The notes under the pieces: generated by a model | Seen by the model: only the letters and a program-made list of their open reading frames with translations | Told to the model about the DNA's origin: nothing | Database searches by the model: none | In this document: positions 37,371 to 46,396 of the stretch, piece by piece | Layout: the number at the start of each line of letters is the position of its first letter | How positions within the stretch are numbered: position 1 is the first letter of the stretch | Position numbers and translations under genes: made by a program | Source: Caulobacter segnis ATCC 21756 | Lineage (GTDB): Bacteria; Pseudomonadota; Alphaproteobacteria; Caulobacterales; Caulobacteraceae | Assembly (NCBI RefSeq): GCF_000092285.1 | Contig: NC_014100.1 | Coordinates: forward strand, 1,240,001-1,304,000 | Reading direction: 5' to 3' | DNA length: 64,000 bases

Positions 37371-38362
37371 AACGACTTCAGCACCGTCCGGCCGGCCTCG
37401 GTGATGATCGCCTCGCGCGCGGCGACGTCGGTCGTCGAGCGAGTCAGGAAAACCGCCAGGGCGATGCGCCGACCGTCCTTCAGCTCGATCAGGGCGACCG
37501 CATGGCTCTCGGCGACCACGCCGAGGTCGGGACGGGCCGATCCCGCCGCCTGCCAGATCTTGGCGCCTTCAGGCAGGGCGGACGCCAGATAGCCGGGATC
37601 GTTTCCGAGAAGCAGGCGGGGGTCCGCGCTCGCGAAGGCTTCGCGCGTGTTGAAGGTTTCCAGGAGCCGAACAACGCCCACAGGCGTGGTCGTGTCGCGT
37701 GGATCAGCCGCACGCTGGCGCGCGGCCGTCGCGCGTTTATCGGCGGAGACGCTCGCGAGCGCGCGCCGCCAGGCGGTCTCGCCCCTCCAGTCGGCGCGGA
37801 ACGAGGCCATGCCCATCGTATCGGTCTCCACCTGTCGGCGATAACGATCCACGGAAACGCCGCGTAGTTGTCTTACGTCCAGCCACCCGTTGACGGCGCC
37901 TGGACCGCCTATGCGCTTCGTCAGAAGATCGAGGGCTGTGTTGTCGCCGGTTCGCGCCAGCGCCTCCAGTTCGGCCACGGTGTAGGATTCTCGGCCGGGC
38001 CACGCGTCGGCCACCGCGCTGGGCGGTGGCGAGAGGTCGACGTCGCGGGCATCGATCTGCTCGTTCAGGTCCAAGCGGCCGGCCGCCCGCTCCGCCATCA
38101 CCGCCGCCAGGACGGGGACGCGGGCGGCCCCGCCCAGCACGAACGCGCGATCGCCATTGAAGCCCCAGATCTGACGCGTCCCCAAGTCTTCCGCCGCGAC
38201 GCCCAGCACCGCCGGCTCGGCTCGCGCCGCGATGGGCAGGATGGCTTTCTGAAGGCCCTTGGGATCCATCGCCGGCTCTTCCTGACCCAGCATTGGTTTC
38301 TGCCCACAGGCGGCGAGCAGAGGCAGGGCGGCGAGGGCGGTCAGGAAGGCGCGACGGGACAT
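37367..38362 (-). CDS. Class A beta-lactamase-fold lipoprotein lacking the catalytic serine
   Basis: 331 residues. The lipobox LPLLAAC (Cys19) predicts a lipoprotein. The rest follows the class A beta-lactamase fold: RAFVLGGAARVPVLAAVMAERAAGRLDLNEQI aligns with the S-x-x-K helix, and TGDNTALDLLTKRIGGPGAVNGWL with the SDN region. However, the SxxK positions read G78-A-A-R81, and the C-terminal K-T-G is replaced by QAAGSA. Hydrolysis of beta-lactams is therefore unlikely. It may bind cell-wall ligands or be structural. The SDN-like loop is GDN. Convergent with the hybrid kinase. The fold call is from pattern alignment by eye. Confidence 0.75.
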   Translation of the reverse strand: MSRRAFLTALAALPLLAACGQKPMLGQEEPAMDPKGLQKAILPIAARAEPAVLGVAAEDLGTRQIWGFNGDRAFVLGGAARVPVLAAVMAERAAGRLDLNEQIDARDVDLSPPPSAVADAWPGRESYTVAELEALARTGDNTALDLLTKRIGGPGAVNGWLDVRQLRGVSVDRYRRQVETDTMGMASFRADWRGETAWRRALASVSADKRATAARQRAADPRDTTTPVGVVRLLETFNTREAFASADPRLLLGNDPGYLASALPEGAKIWQAAGSARPDLGVVAESHAVALIELKDGRRIALAVFLTRSTTDVAAREAIITEAGRTVLKSF

Positions 38363-38439
38363 CCCCGCTAAACGCGGCCATGGCGGTTCGGCTGCCTGCC
38401 CTCTTGCGTCCAGGGCTCTGTCGGCGGCAAAGGGTGCGG

Positions 38440-39246
38440 ATGACCGACGAAAACCCGTCCGCCTCGGCGCAACCCGCGCCGCCCTGCGTGATCCTCAACG
38501 AACCCCAGCTGGCCGAGAACATCGGCTCGGTCGCGCGGGTCATGGCCAATTTCGGCCTCTATGACCTGCGGCTCGTGCGGCCGCGGGACGGCTGGCCGCA
38601 GGAGCGCGCCTGGGCCAGCGCGTCGGGCGCCAACTGGCCGCTCGACGACGCCAAGGTGTTCGACAGCCTGGAAGCGGCGATCGCCGACCTCAAGCTGGTC
38701 TACGCCACCACGGCTCGTCCGCGCGAGACGCGGCTGCCCGTTTACACGCCGCGTGAAAGCGCCGGCCATCTGGCCGAGGAGGTCGCTCAAGGCCGCAAGG
38801 TCGGCCTGCTGTTCGGGGGCGAGCGCGCCGGTCTGGAGACCCACGACATCGCCCTTTGCCAAGCCATCGTCTCGATCCCGATCGACGAGCGTTTCCGCTC
38901 GCTGAACCTGGCCCAGGCGGTGTCGATCAACGCCTACGAATGGAAGATGACCCAGGATGATCGGCCCTGGAAGAAGTTCGAACTCAATGTCGAGGAGCCC
39001 GCCGACCAGGCGACGCTGCTGGGTCTCTACGAGCATCTCGAGGACGAACTCGACAAGGCCGGCTTCTATCATCCGCCCGAGAAGAAGCCGTCGATGGTCC
39101 GCAACCTGCGTGTCCCGCTGGCCCGGGCTCGACTGACCGACCAGGAGGTTCGCACCTTCCGGGGCGTGATCACCGCGCTCAGCAAGGGGCGCGGCCGCGT
39201 GCTGGCCAAGCTGGCCGAGAAGGCGGCCAAGAAGCCGGCTCCTTAA
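38440..39246 (+). CDS. trmJ: TrmJ-like SPOUT RNA methyltransferase
   Basis: 268 residues. The SPOUT/TrmH knot is visible: VILNEPQLAENIGSVARVMANFGLYDLRLVRPRDGW at the N-terminus, GLLFGGERAGLETHDIALC (SAM-binding knot) and IPIDERFRSLNLAQAVSINAYEW. TrmJ 2'-O-methylates position 32 of several tRNAs. The C-terminal helical extension with LDKAGFYHPPEKKPSMVRNLR is typical of TrmJ rather than TrmL. ATG 38440 is preferred because the longer frame overlaps the divergent lipoprotein gene. A perfect 15-bp hairpin follows. Confidence 0.88.
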   Translation: MTDENPSASAQPAPPCVILNEPQLAENIGSVARVMANFGLYDLRLVRPRDGWPQERAWASASGANWPLDDAKVFDSLEAAIADLKLVYATTARPRETRLPVYTPRESAGHLAEEVAQGRKVGLLFGGERAGLETHDIALCQAIVSIPIDERFRSLNLAQAVSINAYEWKMTQDDRPWKKFELNVEEPADQATLLGLYEHLEDELDKAGFYHPPEKKPSMVRNLRVPLARARLTDQEVRTFRGVITALSKGRGRVLAKLAEKAAKKPAP

Positions 39247-39252
39247 GGACAG

Positions 39253-39294
39253 GATCCGGCGGCGGATTTGACCTGGATCATCCGCCGCCGGATC
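39253..39294 (+). terminator. Long perfect hairpin after trmJ
   Basis: GATCCGGCGGCGGAT (39253-39267) pairs perfectly with 39280-39294 around a 12-base loop, 7 bases after the stop. There is no T-run, so it may be a 3' stabiliser or a factor-assisted terminator. Confidence 0.55.
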
Positions 39295-39338
39295 GCCGAG
39301 GCGCAAGCTGCCGTCAGTGGTTAGCAAGGAGCCTCTCC

Positions 39339-39755
39339 ATGAACCCAGACGCCATCACCCTCGTCGTCGTCGCCGACGGCCGTCGCGCCCGCCTTCTGGA
39401 GCAGCCGCGCATCGACGGCCCGCTTCATGACCGTCCCGAATGGCTGGCGGACGTGAAGGAACATCACGACCATGCCGCCCCCAGCCACATCACCCATTCG
39501 GGCGACGCCCGGGACCGGGCCGAAAAGGCGTTCCTGACGGGCCTCGCCAAGCGGCTGGAAGGCCTCGCCGCCAAGCATCACTTCGACCAAGTCGTGCTGA
39601 TCGCGCCGCCGCGCGCGCTGGGCCATCTGCGCGAAGCCCTGTCGCCGGGCCTGCTTAAGAAGGTCGTCGGCTCGGATCCGCACGAGCGGGTCGACGCCAC
39701 CATCATCACGCTGGAAGCCGCGGTGCACGCCGCGCGCTACGCCCACGCGGCCTGA
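39339..39755 (+). CDS. Host-attachment-protein family (eRF1-like fold) protein
   Basis: 138 residues. It begins ITLVVVADGRRARLLEQ, the beta strand and helix typical of the 'host attachment' family, then carries a His-rich segment (KEHHDHAAPSHITHSGD). It continues DRAEKAFLTGLAKRLEGLAAKHHFDQVVLIAPPRALGHLREAL, which matches that family's release-factor-like core. The name derives from plant-associated bacteria; the molecular function is unknown. ATG 39339 follows AAGGAG. Confidence 0.8.
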   Translation: MNPDAITLVVVADGRRARLLEQPRIDGPLHDRPEWLADVKEHHDHAAPSHITHSGDARDRAEKAFLTGLAKRLEGLAAKHHFDQVVLIAPPRALGHLREALSPGLLKKVVGSDPHERVDATIITLEAAVHAARYAHAA

Positions 39756-39862
39756 TACGCGCCCGGCGGCTCCCCGGGAGCGGTAGACGGGAGGCGGGCG
39801 GCCTTGCGCCGCTCGCTTTTCCCGCGTTCACTCTTCCGAACAAGTGTTTGCGGGAGGGGGCC

Positions 39863-41146
39863 ATGAACCGTCGAAAGCTGCTGGCCTTGGCCGGCGCAGC
39901 GAGTTTCGCGCCGGGTCTTCAGGCTCACGCCGCCGCGCCGACGAACGCGACGGCGGCGCAAGACGCTTACCTCTACGCCCTGCCGCTGATCGAGATGGCG
40001 ACCACCCGCGCGCGGATGCTGAAAGCGCCGGGCGCCGCCATCAACAAGTTGGACCACACGCGGACCCTGGCGGACCACACGTCCCGGCGCGTGACCACGC
40101 CCAACAACGACACCCTCTACTCCTGGACTTTCCTGGACCTGACGTGGGGACCCGCGACCCTGACCATCCCGCCGATGGGCGAGCGCTACTACTCGGTGGC
40201 GGTGATGGACATGTTCACCAACAACAACGTGGTGCTGGGGACGCGCACGATCGGCGGGGAGGGCGGGACCTTCACGCTGGTTGGGCCGGGGCAGGTTGCG
40301 AGCGGACCCAATCCGACCCGCATCGCCACGCCGCATGCGTGGCTGCTGCTGCGGGTGCTGACCGACGGTGGCGAAGACCTCGCCGCCGCGCACAAGGCGC
40401 AGGACGGTTTCCAGCTGAAGGGTCCGACAGCCGCGCCCGTGCCGACCTACGCCACGCGGGACGCCGCGCCAGACGCCTATTTCGCCTCGGCTCGAGCGCT
40501 TCTGGCCAGCGATCCGGCTCCCCCGAGCGACTTACGGCTCCTGCGCCGCACGGCTCCGTTCCTGGGCGCGGGCCCCTTCGACCCGGCTGTGGCGGCCGAT
40601 GGCGTCGAAGAAGCGCGGCTGATCACCATGTTCGCCAAGGGGCGGCAGACGTTCACTGGCGGCTGGGCCTATCCGCGTCCCAATCTCGGCGACTACGGCC
40701 AGGACTATCTCTATCGCGCCATCGTCGCCCTGCAGGGGCTGGGCGCGCTACCGGTGGCCGAAGCGATGTACATGAAGGCGGCCGGCGATGACGGGGCGGG
40801 GACCTTCATCGGCGACGGCCTCTACCGGCTGAGCCTGCCCGCGCGCTTGCCGCTGGACGGCTTCTGGTCGCTGTCGATGTACGAGGCCACGAAGGACGGG
40901 CAGTTCTTCTTCACCGACAATCCGCTGGGCCGCTACACGATCGGCGATCGCACGCGGGGGCTGAAGCGCAACGCCGACGGTTCGCTGGACATCTGGATCG
41001 GCCGGACCGATCCCGGCGGCGAACGCTCGGCCAACTGGCTGCCAGCGCCTAAGGCCGGACCGTTCGCCATGTATCTGCGCGCCTATCTGCCCAGGGCCGA
41101 ACTGCTGGACGGTCGCTTCCGCCTGCCGCCCGTCGTCAAGGCCTGA
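39863..41146 (+). CDS. Exported DUF1254/DUF1214-domain protein
   Basis: 427 residues. ATG 39863 with a GGGAGGGGG ribosome site; the N-terminus NRRKLLALAGAASFAPG is Tat- or Sec-like. A DUF1254 region (DAYLYALPLIEMATTRARM, TPNNDTLYSWTFLDLTWGPATLTIPPMGERYYSVAVMDMF) is followed by a DUF1214 region (LDGFWSLSMYEATKDGQFFFTDNPLGRYTIGDRT, then GSLDIWIGR and NWLPAPKAGPFAMYLRAYLP). This two-domain exported architecture is common in bacteria but has no established activity. Confidence 0.87.
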   Translation: MNRRKLLALAGAASFAPGLQAHAAAPTNATAAQDAYLYALPLIEMATTRARMLKAPGAAINKLDHTRTLADHTSRRVTTPNNDTLYSWTFLDLTWGPATLTIPPMGERYYSVAVMDMFTNNNVVLGTRTIGGEGGTFTLVGPGQVASGPNPTRIATPHAWLLLRVLTDGGEDLAAAHKAQDGFQLKGPTAAPVPTYATRDAAPDAYFASARALLASDPAPPSDLRLLRRTAPFLGAGPFDPAVAADGVEEARLITMFAKGRQTFTGGWAYPRPNLGDYGQDYLYRAIVALQGLGALPVAEAMYMKAAGDDGAGTFIGDGLYRLSLPARLPLDGFWSLSMYEATKDGQFFFTDNPLGRYTIGDRTRGLKRNADGSLDIWIGRTDPGGERSANWLPAPKAGPFAMYLRAYLPRAELLDGRFRLPPVVKA

Positions 41147-41213
41147 TCGGGGCTCGACCCGGACGGCGCGCGGCGGCAAAGTCGCGCCGACTCGCTGTTG
41201 AGGAGACCTGCCG

Positions 41214-42323
41214 ATGAAAACCCGCGCCGCCGTTGCTTTCGAAGCCAAGAAGCCGCTGGAGATCGTCGAGGTCGACCTCGAAGGGCCCAAGGCCGGCGAG
41301 GTGATGGTCGAGATCAAGGCGACGGGCGTCTGCCACACCGACGCCTACACGCTGGACGGCTTCGACAGCGAGGGCATCTTCCCCTCGATCCTGGGCCACG
41401 AGGGCGCGGGCGTGGTGGTCGAGGTCGGCCCTGGGGTGACCAGCGTGGCGGTCGGCGACCACGTGATCCCGCTCTACACGCCCGAATGCCGTCAGTGCAA
41501 AAGCTGTCTGTCGGGCAAGACCAACCTGTGCACGGCGATCCGCGCCACCCAAGGCAAGGGCCTGATGCCGGACGGCACCAGCCGGTTCTCGTACAAGGGC
41601 CAGCCGATCTATCACTACATGGGCTGCTCGACCTTCTCGAACTACACGGTCCTGCCCGAGATCGCGGTCGCCAAGATCCGCCGCGACGCGCCGTTCAAGA
41701 CGGCCTGCTACTGCGGCTGCGGCGTGACGACGGGCGTCGGCGCGGTCACCAACACCGCCAAGGTCGAGCCGGGCGCCAACGCCATCGTCTTCGGCCTGGG
41801 CGGCATCGGCCTGAACGTCATCCAGGGCCTGAAGCTGGTCGGCGCCAACATGATCGTCGGCGTCGACATCAATCCGGACCGCGAAGAGTGGGGCCGCAAG
41901 TTCGGCATGACCCACTTCGTCAATCCCAAGGACGTGCAGGGCGACCTCGTCCAGCACCTGGTGGCGCTGACCGACGGCGGCGCGGACTACACCTTCGACG
42001 CCACCGGCAACACCGGCGTCATGCGGACGGCTCTGGAGGCCTGCCACCGCGGCTGGGGCGAGAGCATCATCATCGGCGTGGCCGAGGCGGGGAAGGAGAT
42101 CTCCACCCGTCCGTTCCAGCTGGTCACCGGACGGGTCTGGCGCGGCACGGCCTTCGGCGGCGCGCGGGGGCGCACCGACACGCCCAAGATCGTCGACTGG
42201 TACATGGACGGGAAGATCCAGATCGACCCGATGATCACCCACGTCCTGCCGCTGGAAGAGATCAACAAGGCCTTCGACCTGATGCACGCGGGCGAGAGCA
42301 TCCGGACCGTGGTGACGTTCTAG
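41214..42323 (+). CDS. S-(hydroxymethyl)glutathione dehydrogenase (class III alcohol dehydrogenase)
   Basis: 369 residues, zinc-dependent MDR family. It oxidises S-hydroxymethylglutathione, formed spontaneously from formaldehyde and glutathione, to S-formylglutathione with NAD. The catalytic zinc ligands are in [13 protein letters not shown] and GHEGAGVV. The structural zinc site is [17 protein letters not shown]. The class III signature [26 protein letters not shown] and [13 protein letters not shown] for NAD binding are clear. The S-formylglutathione hydrolase gene follows after a repeat, completing the pathway to formate. Confidence 0.95.
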   Translation: MKTRAAVAFEAKKPLEIVEVDLEGPKAGEVMVEIKATGVCHTDAYTLDGFDSEGIFPSILGHEGAGVVVEVGPGVTSVAVGDHVIPLYTPECRQCKSCLSGKTNLCTAIRATQGKGLMPDGTSRFSYKGQPIYHYMGCSTFSNYTVLPEIAVAKIRRDAPFKTACYCGCGVTTGVGAVTNTAKVEPGANAIVFGLGGIGLNVIQGLKLVGANMIVGVDINPDREEWGRKFGMTHFVNPKDVQGDLVQHLVALTDGGADYTFDATGNTGVMRTALEACHRGWGESIIIGVAEAGKEISTRPFQLVTGRVWRGTAFGGARGRTDTPKIVDWYMDGKIQIDPMITHVLPLEEINKAFDLMHAGESIRTVVTF

Positions 42324-42331
42324 CGTCAAGT

Positions 42332-42453
42332 TTCCTCCCCCTTGATGGGGGAGGGTAGGGTGGGGGGTGACGCTGGCGTTTGACGCCGTGCGCGTCGCCA
42401 CCCTCGTAGATCACCCCCATCCCCAACCCTTCCCCCATCAAGGGGGAAGGGAG
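42332..42453. repeat. Large intergenic inverted repeat between the dehydrogenase and hydrolase genes
   Basis: The left arm 42332-42370 and right arm 42411-42453 are imperfect reverse complements. Each contains a small palindrome of the type CCCCCTTGATGGGGG. Transcribed, the region would fold into a long hairpin inside the likely operon. It resembles the family of GC-rich Caulobacter intergenic repeats, but has a different core from the one at 3461. Confidence 0.7.
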
Positions 42454-42466
42454 TGGAGGCAAGCCC

Positions 42467-43300
42467 ATGACCGTAGAAACCCTCTCCACCCACCGCGTTC
42501 ACGGCGGAGCGCTGCGTTACTGCCGCCACGACAGCACCAGCACCGGCACGCCGATGAAGTTCACGGTGTGGACGCCGGACGGGCAGGGGCCGTTCCCCTA
42601 CCTCGTCTGGCTGTCGGGCCTGACCTGCACCGAGGACAATTTCACAGTGAAGTCGGGCGTCTACCAACACGCCGCCCGGCACGGGATCGCGATCGTCGCG
42701 CCGGACACCAGCCCTCGTGGAGAAGGCGTCGCCGACGATCCGGCGTACGACCTGGGGCAGGGGGCCGGCTTCTACGTCGACGCCACCCAGGCCCCGTGGG
42801 CGCCGCATTTCATGATGCACTCCTACGTCACCGGCGACCTGCTGGCGGCGGTCGAGGGGGCGTTCCCGCTGGACGGCGCGCGCAAGGGGATCTTCGGCCA
42901 CTCGATGGGCGGCCATGGGGCCCTGACCATCGCCCTGAAGCATCCCGAGCTCTTCAAGTCGGTCAGCGCCTTCGCGCCGATCGTCTCGCCGCTGAACTGC
43001 CCCTGGGGCGACAAGGCGCTGAGCGCCTATCTGGGGCCGGATCGCGCCGCCTGGCGTCCTTACGACGCCTGCGCCCTGATCGAGGACGGCAAGGGCGCTG
43101 AGTTCGACGACATCCTGATCGACCAGGGTCTGGCCGACAACTTCCTGGAGAACCAGCTGAAGCCCGAGCTGATCGAAGCCGCCGCCGCCAAGGCCGGCCG
43201 CGAGGTCACGGTGCGGCGGCAGGCGGGCTACGACCACAGCTATTTCTTCATCAGCACCTTCATCGGCGATCACCTGGCGTTCCACGCTGCGCGGTTGTGA
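42467..43300 (+). CDS. fghA: S-formylglutathione hydrolase
   Basis: 277 residues, alpha/beta-hydrolase (esterase D family). It releases formate and glutathione from S-formylglutathione. The nucleophile elbow is GHSMGGHGAL (Ser146). LVWLSGLTCTEDNF supplies the oxyanion region, and the late GYDHSYFFI contains the catalytic His. The upstream dehydrogenase makes its substrate; the two genes are 143 bp apart, separated by the inverted repeat. Confidence 0.95.
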   Translation: MTVETLSTHRVHGGALRYCRHDSTSTGTPMKFTVWTPDGQGPFPYLVWLSGLTCTEDNFTVKSGVYQHAARHGIAIVAPDTSPRGEGVADDPAYDLGQGAGFYVDATQAPWAPHFMMHSYVTGDLLAAVEGAFPLDGARKGIFGHSMGGHGALTIALKHPELFKSVSAFAPIVSPLNCPWGDKALSAYLGPDRAAWRPYDACALIEDGKGAEFDDILIDQGLADNFLENQLKPELIEAAAAKAGREVTVRRQAGYDHSYFFISTFIGDHLAFHAARL

Positions 43301-43372
43301 CTCTTTCGTAATTCATCCTGGGTTCAGGCGGCGGGCGGTCCTCTCACGGTCAAGCTGACTGGAGGGGAAACC

Positions 43373-43753
43373 ATGAAACTCGCACCGCTCGCCGCCGTTA
43401 TCACCGTGGGCCTGAGCACCTCGGCCTGCGTGATCATCGACGCCGACGAGGGCCGCCACGACGTCTCTGTAACCCGAAGCGTTTCGGACGGCCTCGAGCC
43501 TCTGCAGGCCGTGCGGGTGGAGCGGGATGATCTCGTCATCCGCGTCTCGTCCAATGGCTGCACGCGCTCCGACGACTTCGCGGTCGAGAGCCAGCGCCGT
43601 GATGGCCTCACCGCCTTCACCTTCACCCGCAAACGGCCTGACATGTGCCGCGCGCTGGTCGCCGAGGGTGTCGAGCTACGCTATCCGCTGGAGACGTTCG
43701 GCGTGGCTCGCGGCGACAAGATCCGCGTGCGCAATCCACTCGCACGCCCTTAG
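43373..43753 (+). CDS. Hypothetical lipoprotein, paralogue of the one at 47628
   Basis: 126 residues. The leader ends LSTSAC, a plausible lipobox. The C-terminal half, RVSSNGCTRSDDFAVESQ followed by AFTFTRKRPDMC and then FGVARGDKIRVRNPL, has the same C...F.V...AF.R.R...C...G..I...NP pattern as the small lipoprotein at 47628-47999. The shared cysteines may pair. No recognised family. Confidence 0.7.
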   Translation: MKLAPLAAVITVGLSTSACVIIDADEGRHDVSVTRSVSDGLEPLQAVRVERDDLVIRVSSNGCTRSDDFAVESQRRDGLTAFTFTRKRPDMCRALVAEGVELRYPLETFGVARGDKIRVRNPLARP

Positions 43754-43788
43754 ATTGACCTCGGCGGAGCTTGGCTTAGGCTCCCGCC

Positions 43789-44094
43789 ATGCTCCGCGCG
43801 CAACCCGACCGCCACGACGACGTCGTCAATCCGTTGAGGCCCTGGCGCTCCGCGGTGCTGATATTCCTGGCCGGTTGGGCGGTGGTGCTGGCCGACATCC
43901 TGGATCTGCCGATGCAGGGGCGCGGCGCGCGGCGTGAAGGGTTCGAGCCCGCCATCCTTTGGCTTCCCTTCCTGTGCGTGGCCGCCTACTTGGCGCTATG
44001 GATGGCCTGGAGCGCTCGCGACGGTCATTGGAAGAGGCGATCACGAGCCCTGCGCGATAGGCTCCGGGACGAGGGCGCGTCGCCCCAAGATTGA
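43789..44094 (+). CDS. Hypothetical small membrane protein
   Basis: 101 residues with two hydrophobic helices (about 22-38, SAVLIFLAGWAVVLADI, and about 57-75, LWLPFLCVAAYLALWMAW) and a basic, charged C-terminus. Unrecognised. It lies 35 bp after the lipoprotein gene on the same strand and may be co-transcribed. Coding is plausible from codon use but less certain than its neighbours. Confidence 0.5.
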   Translation: MLRAQPDRHDDVVNPLRPWRSAVLIFLAGWAVVLADILDLPMQGRGARREGFEPAILWLPFLCVAAYLALWMAWSARDGHWKRRSRALRDRLRDEGASPQD

Positions 44095-44243
44095 CTCCCC
44101 GTCGACCTTCGATCATAAACCGCGCCTTCACGCCGCCGGCTCGCCGCGCGGCGCGATGACCTTATGACGGATTGACCCGAAGCCGCCGTTGCAATCGCAC
44201 CTCTCTCGAGGGGAGCCGGCCCGGATCGTTAGAAAGAACGACT

Positions 44244-44861
44244 ATGTCGAAGCGCCATAGCGCCAAGTACAAGATCGACCGCCGCATGGGTGAAAACCTG
44301 TGGGGCCGTCCGAAGTCCCCGGTCAACTCGCGCTCCTACGGCCCGGGCCAACACGGCCAGCGCCGCAAGAGCAAGGTTTCGGACTTCGGTCTGCAGCTGC
44401 GCGCCAAGCAAAAGCTGAAGGGTTACTACGGTAACCTGACCGAGAAGCAATTCTCGCGCACCTACGAGGAAGCCGCCCGCCGCAAGGGCAACACCTCGGA
44501 GAACCTGATCGGCCTGCTCGAATCGCGCCTGGACGCCATCGTCTATCGCGCCAAGTTCGTGCCGACCCCGTTCGCCGCGCGTCAGTTCGTCAACCACGGC
44601 CACGTCCTGGTGAACGGCAAGCGCGTCAACATCCCGTCGTACCGCTGCAAGCCGGGCGACGTGATCAGCGTTCGCGAAAAGTCGCGCAACATGGCTCTGG
44701 TTCTGGAGTCGCTGGCCTCGAACGAACGTGACTTCTGCGAGTACGTTTCGGTCGAAGCCAAGTCGATGACCGCCACCTTCGTCCGCGCTCCGGAACTGTC
44801 GGAAGTTCCGTATCCGGTGAAGATGGAACCGAACCTCGTCGTCGAATTCTACGCCTCGTAA
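44244..44861 (+). CDS. rpsD: 30S ribosomal protein S4
   Basis: 205 residues. A primary 16S rRNA binder that nucleates 30S assembly. The start [21 protein letters not shown] and the S4 RNA-binding domain ([50 protein letters not shown]) are unmistakable. Here rpsD stands alone rather than in the alpha operon, as in other alphaproteobacteria. ATG 44244 is preceded by AGAAAGAA. A strong terminator follows. Confidence 0.97.
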   Translation: MSKRHSAKYKIDRRMGENLWGRPKSPVNSRSYGPGQHGQRRKSKVSDFGLQLRAKQKLKGYYGNLTEKQFSRTYEEAARRKGNTSENLIGLLESRLDAIVYRAKFVPTPFAARQFVNHGHVLVNGKRVNIPSYRCKPGDVISVREKSRNMALVLESLASNERDFCEYVSVEAKSMTATFVRAPELSEVPYPVKMEPNLVVEFYAS

Positions 44862-44888
44862 GCGTCGGATCCGAAGCGATACGGAAAA

Positions 44889-44916
44889 GGCCCCGGAGCG
44901 ATCCGGGGCCTTTTTT
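44889..44916 (+). terminator. Intrinsic terminator of rpsD
   Basis: The stem GGCCCCGGA / TCCGGGGCC with a GCGA tetraloop is followed by six T, 27 bases after the stop. Confidence 0.93.
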
Positions 44917-45017
44917 CTTTCCGCCCTCTTGAAGCCCGCCGCGTGGCTGCTTAGCTCAGTAACAGCGGGACCGGGCCCCTCTGGCGAGCGATGCAAGCGC
45001 TCGTGATGTCGGACCGC

Positions 45018-45099
45018 ATCGGGTGTTCTCGATGTCTTGGGTCCGGCCGCCTATGCCCCCCTCCCCGAAAGGCGCCGTGCTCGGTCGAGAACACCCGAT
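45018..45099 (+). repeat. Inverted repeat in the leader of the zinc-ribbon gene
   Basis: ATCGGGTGTTCTCGA (45018-45032) is exactly complementary to 45085-45099, with GTCC/GGAC segments inside that could extend pairing. The element ends 26 bp before the ATG at 45126. It may be a structured 5' leader or the boundary of a small RNA. Confidence 0.55.
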
Positions 45100-45125
45100 C
45101 CATCCTTTGGACCGGAGGTTCCTAA

Positions 45126-45428
45126 ATGCCGCTTCTGATGTGCCCCAACTGCGACGGCTCCATGCAGGCCGTGCAACGCGCTGGCGTCGAGTTCGACATG
45201 TGCCCGCGTTGCCGTGGCGTGTGGCTGGATCGGGGCGAACTCGAGAAGCTGATGGCGCTGGAGCGAGAGGAGGCGCAGGCCGCCTACGGCCAGCCTCGGC
45301 CGTATAGTCGCCCCGACCACCATCACGACCACCGGCCGGACGGCTACAAGCGTCACGACGACGACCATCGCGGCGCATACGGCTATAAGAAGAAAAAGCG
45401 CTTCGACCTGTTCGACATCTTCGACTGA
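45126..45428 (+). CDS. TFIIB-type zinc-ribbon protein
   Basis: 100 residues. Two zinc knuckles, C6-P-N-C9 and C26-P-R-C29, followed by [17 protein letters not shown], define the zf-TFIIB family. A His/Asp/Tyr-rich linker ([18 protein letters not shown]) and a Lys/Asp tail ([13 protein letters not shown]) follow. Function is unknown; the His-rich tract may bind metal. It is 11 bp upstream of htpX, so the two are probably one operon with a possible link to membrane-protein quality control. Confidence 0.85.
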   Translation: MPLLMCPNCDGSMQAVQRAGVEFDMCPRCRGVWLDRGELEKLMALEREEAQAAYGQPRPYSRPDHHHDHRPDGYKRHDDDHRGAYGYKKKKRFDLFDIFD

Positions 45429-45439
45429 CAGACAAACCG

Positions 45440-46393
45440 ATGAACCACTTCAAGACCTATATGCTGCTGGCGGGCCTGACGGCTCTGTTCGCCGGCGCCG
45501 GCTACCTGATCGGCGGCCCGACCGGCATGGCGATCGCCCTGGTCCTGGCCGTGGCGATGAACGCCTTCTCGTACTGGAACGCCGACAAGATCGTGCTGCG
45601 GACCTACGGCGCCGTCGAGGTCGACGAGAGCCACCCGGAGCCGCTGATCCGCAACTACGCGAGCGACGTCGCTGAAATGGCGGCCCAGGCCGGTCTGCCA
45701 CGCCCGCGCATCACGATCATCGACAGCGTCCAGCCGAACGCTTTCGCCACCGGCCGCGATCCGGCCCACGCGGCGGTCGCCGCCACCACGGGCCTGCTGT
45801 CGCTGCTCACGCGCGACGAGATCCGCGGCGTGATGGCCCACGAGCTGGCCCACGTGAAGAACCGCGACACTCTGACCATGACTGTCACGGCGACGATCGC
45901 CGGCGCGATCTCGGCCCTCGCCAACTTCGCCTTCTTCTTCGGCGGTTCGCGCGACGAGGAAGGCAATGGCGGCGGCCTTGGCGGGATGATCGGCGCGATC
46001 GCCCTGGCCATTCTGGCCCCGATCGCCGCGATGCTGGTGCAGATGGCCATCAGCCGGGCCCGCGAATACGAGGCCGACCGCGTCGGCGCTCACATCGCGG
46101 GCGACTCCGACTCGCTCGCCCGCGCTCTAGAGAAGATCGAAGCCTACGCGCGCGGCGGCTATGAGAACGTGCAGGCCGAGCGCAATCCGGCCACGGCCCA
46201 CATGTTCATCATCAACCCGCTGGCCGGGAAGGGCGCGGACAGCCTCTTCTCGACCCATCCGGCCACTCGCAACCGGGTCGAGGCTTTGATGCGCCTGGGC
46301 GTGCGGCAGGGCGCGCGGCGCGCGGCGGTTCCCGTGTCGGAACCGGCGGTTCGGCCCAGCGGCCTGGGCGGTAAGGCCGGTCCCTGGGGCTAG
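45440..46393 (+). CDS. htpX: Membrane zinc metalloprotease HtpX
   Basis: 317 residues. An integral inner-membrane protease that degrades misfolded membrane proteins. Two N-terminal helices ([18 protein letters not shown] and [17 protein letters not shown]) precede the zinc site H134-E-L-A-H138 in [13 protein letters not shown]; a further helix pair (about 146-200) and [15 protein letters not shown] supply the third ligand Glu. The C-terminal [13 protein letters not shown] is typical. Follows the zinc-ribbon gene. Confidence 0.95.
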   Translation: MNHFKTYMLLAGLTALFAGAGYLIGGPTGMAIALVLAVAMNAFSYWNADKIVLRTYGAVEVDESHPEPLIRNYASDVAEMAAQAGLPRPRITIIDSVQPNAFATGRDPAHAAVAATTGLLSLLTRDEIRGVMAHELAHVKNRDTLTMTVTATIAGAISALANFAFFFGGSRDEEGNGGGLGGMIGAIALAILAPIAAMLVQMAISRAREYEADRVGAHIAGDSDSLARALEKIEAYARGGYENVQAERNPATAHMFIINPLAGKGADSLFSTHPATRNRVEALMRLGVRQGARRAAVPVSEPAVRPSGLGGKAGPWG

Positions 46394-46396
46394 GGC

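Noticed and set aside
37367..38362. Annotation as an active class A beta-lactamase (resistance gene)
   Set aside because: The nucleophilic serine and lysine of SxxK and the KTG triad are absent in the alignment, so enzymatic resistance is not supported.
44945..44980. tRNA-like stretch containing GCTTAGCTCAG
   Set aside because: It resembles a D-arm, but no acceptor stem, anticodon stem or T-arm (GGTTCGA-type) follows at the right distance, so it is not a tRNA gene.
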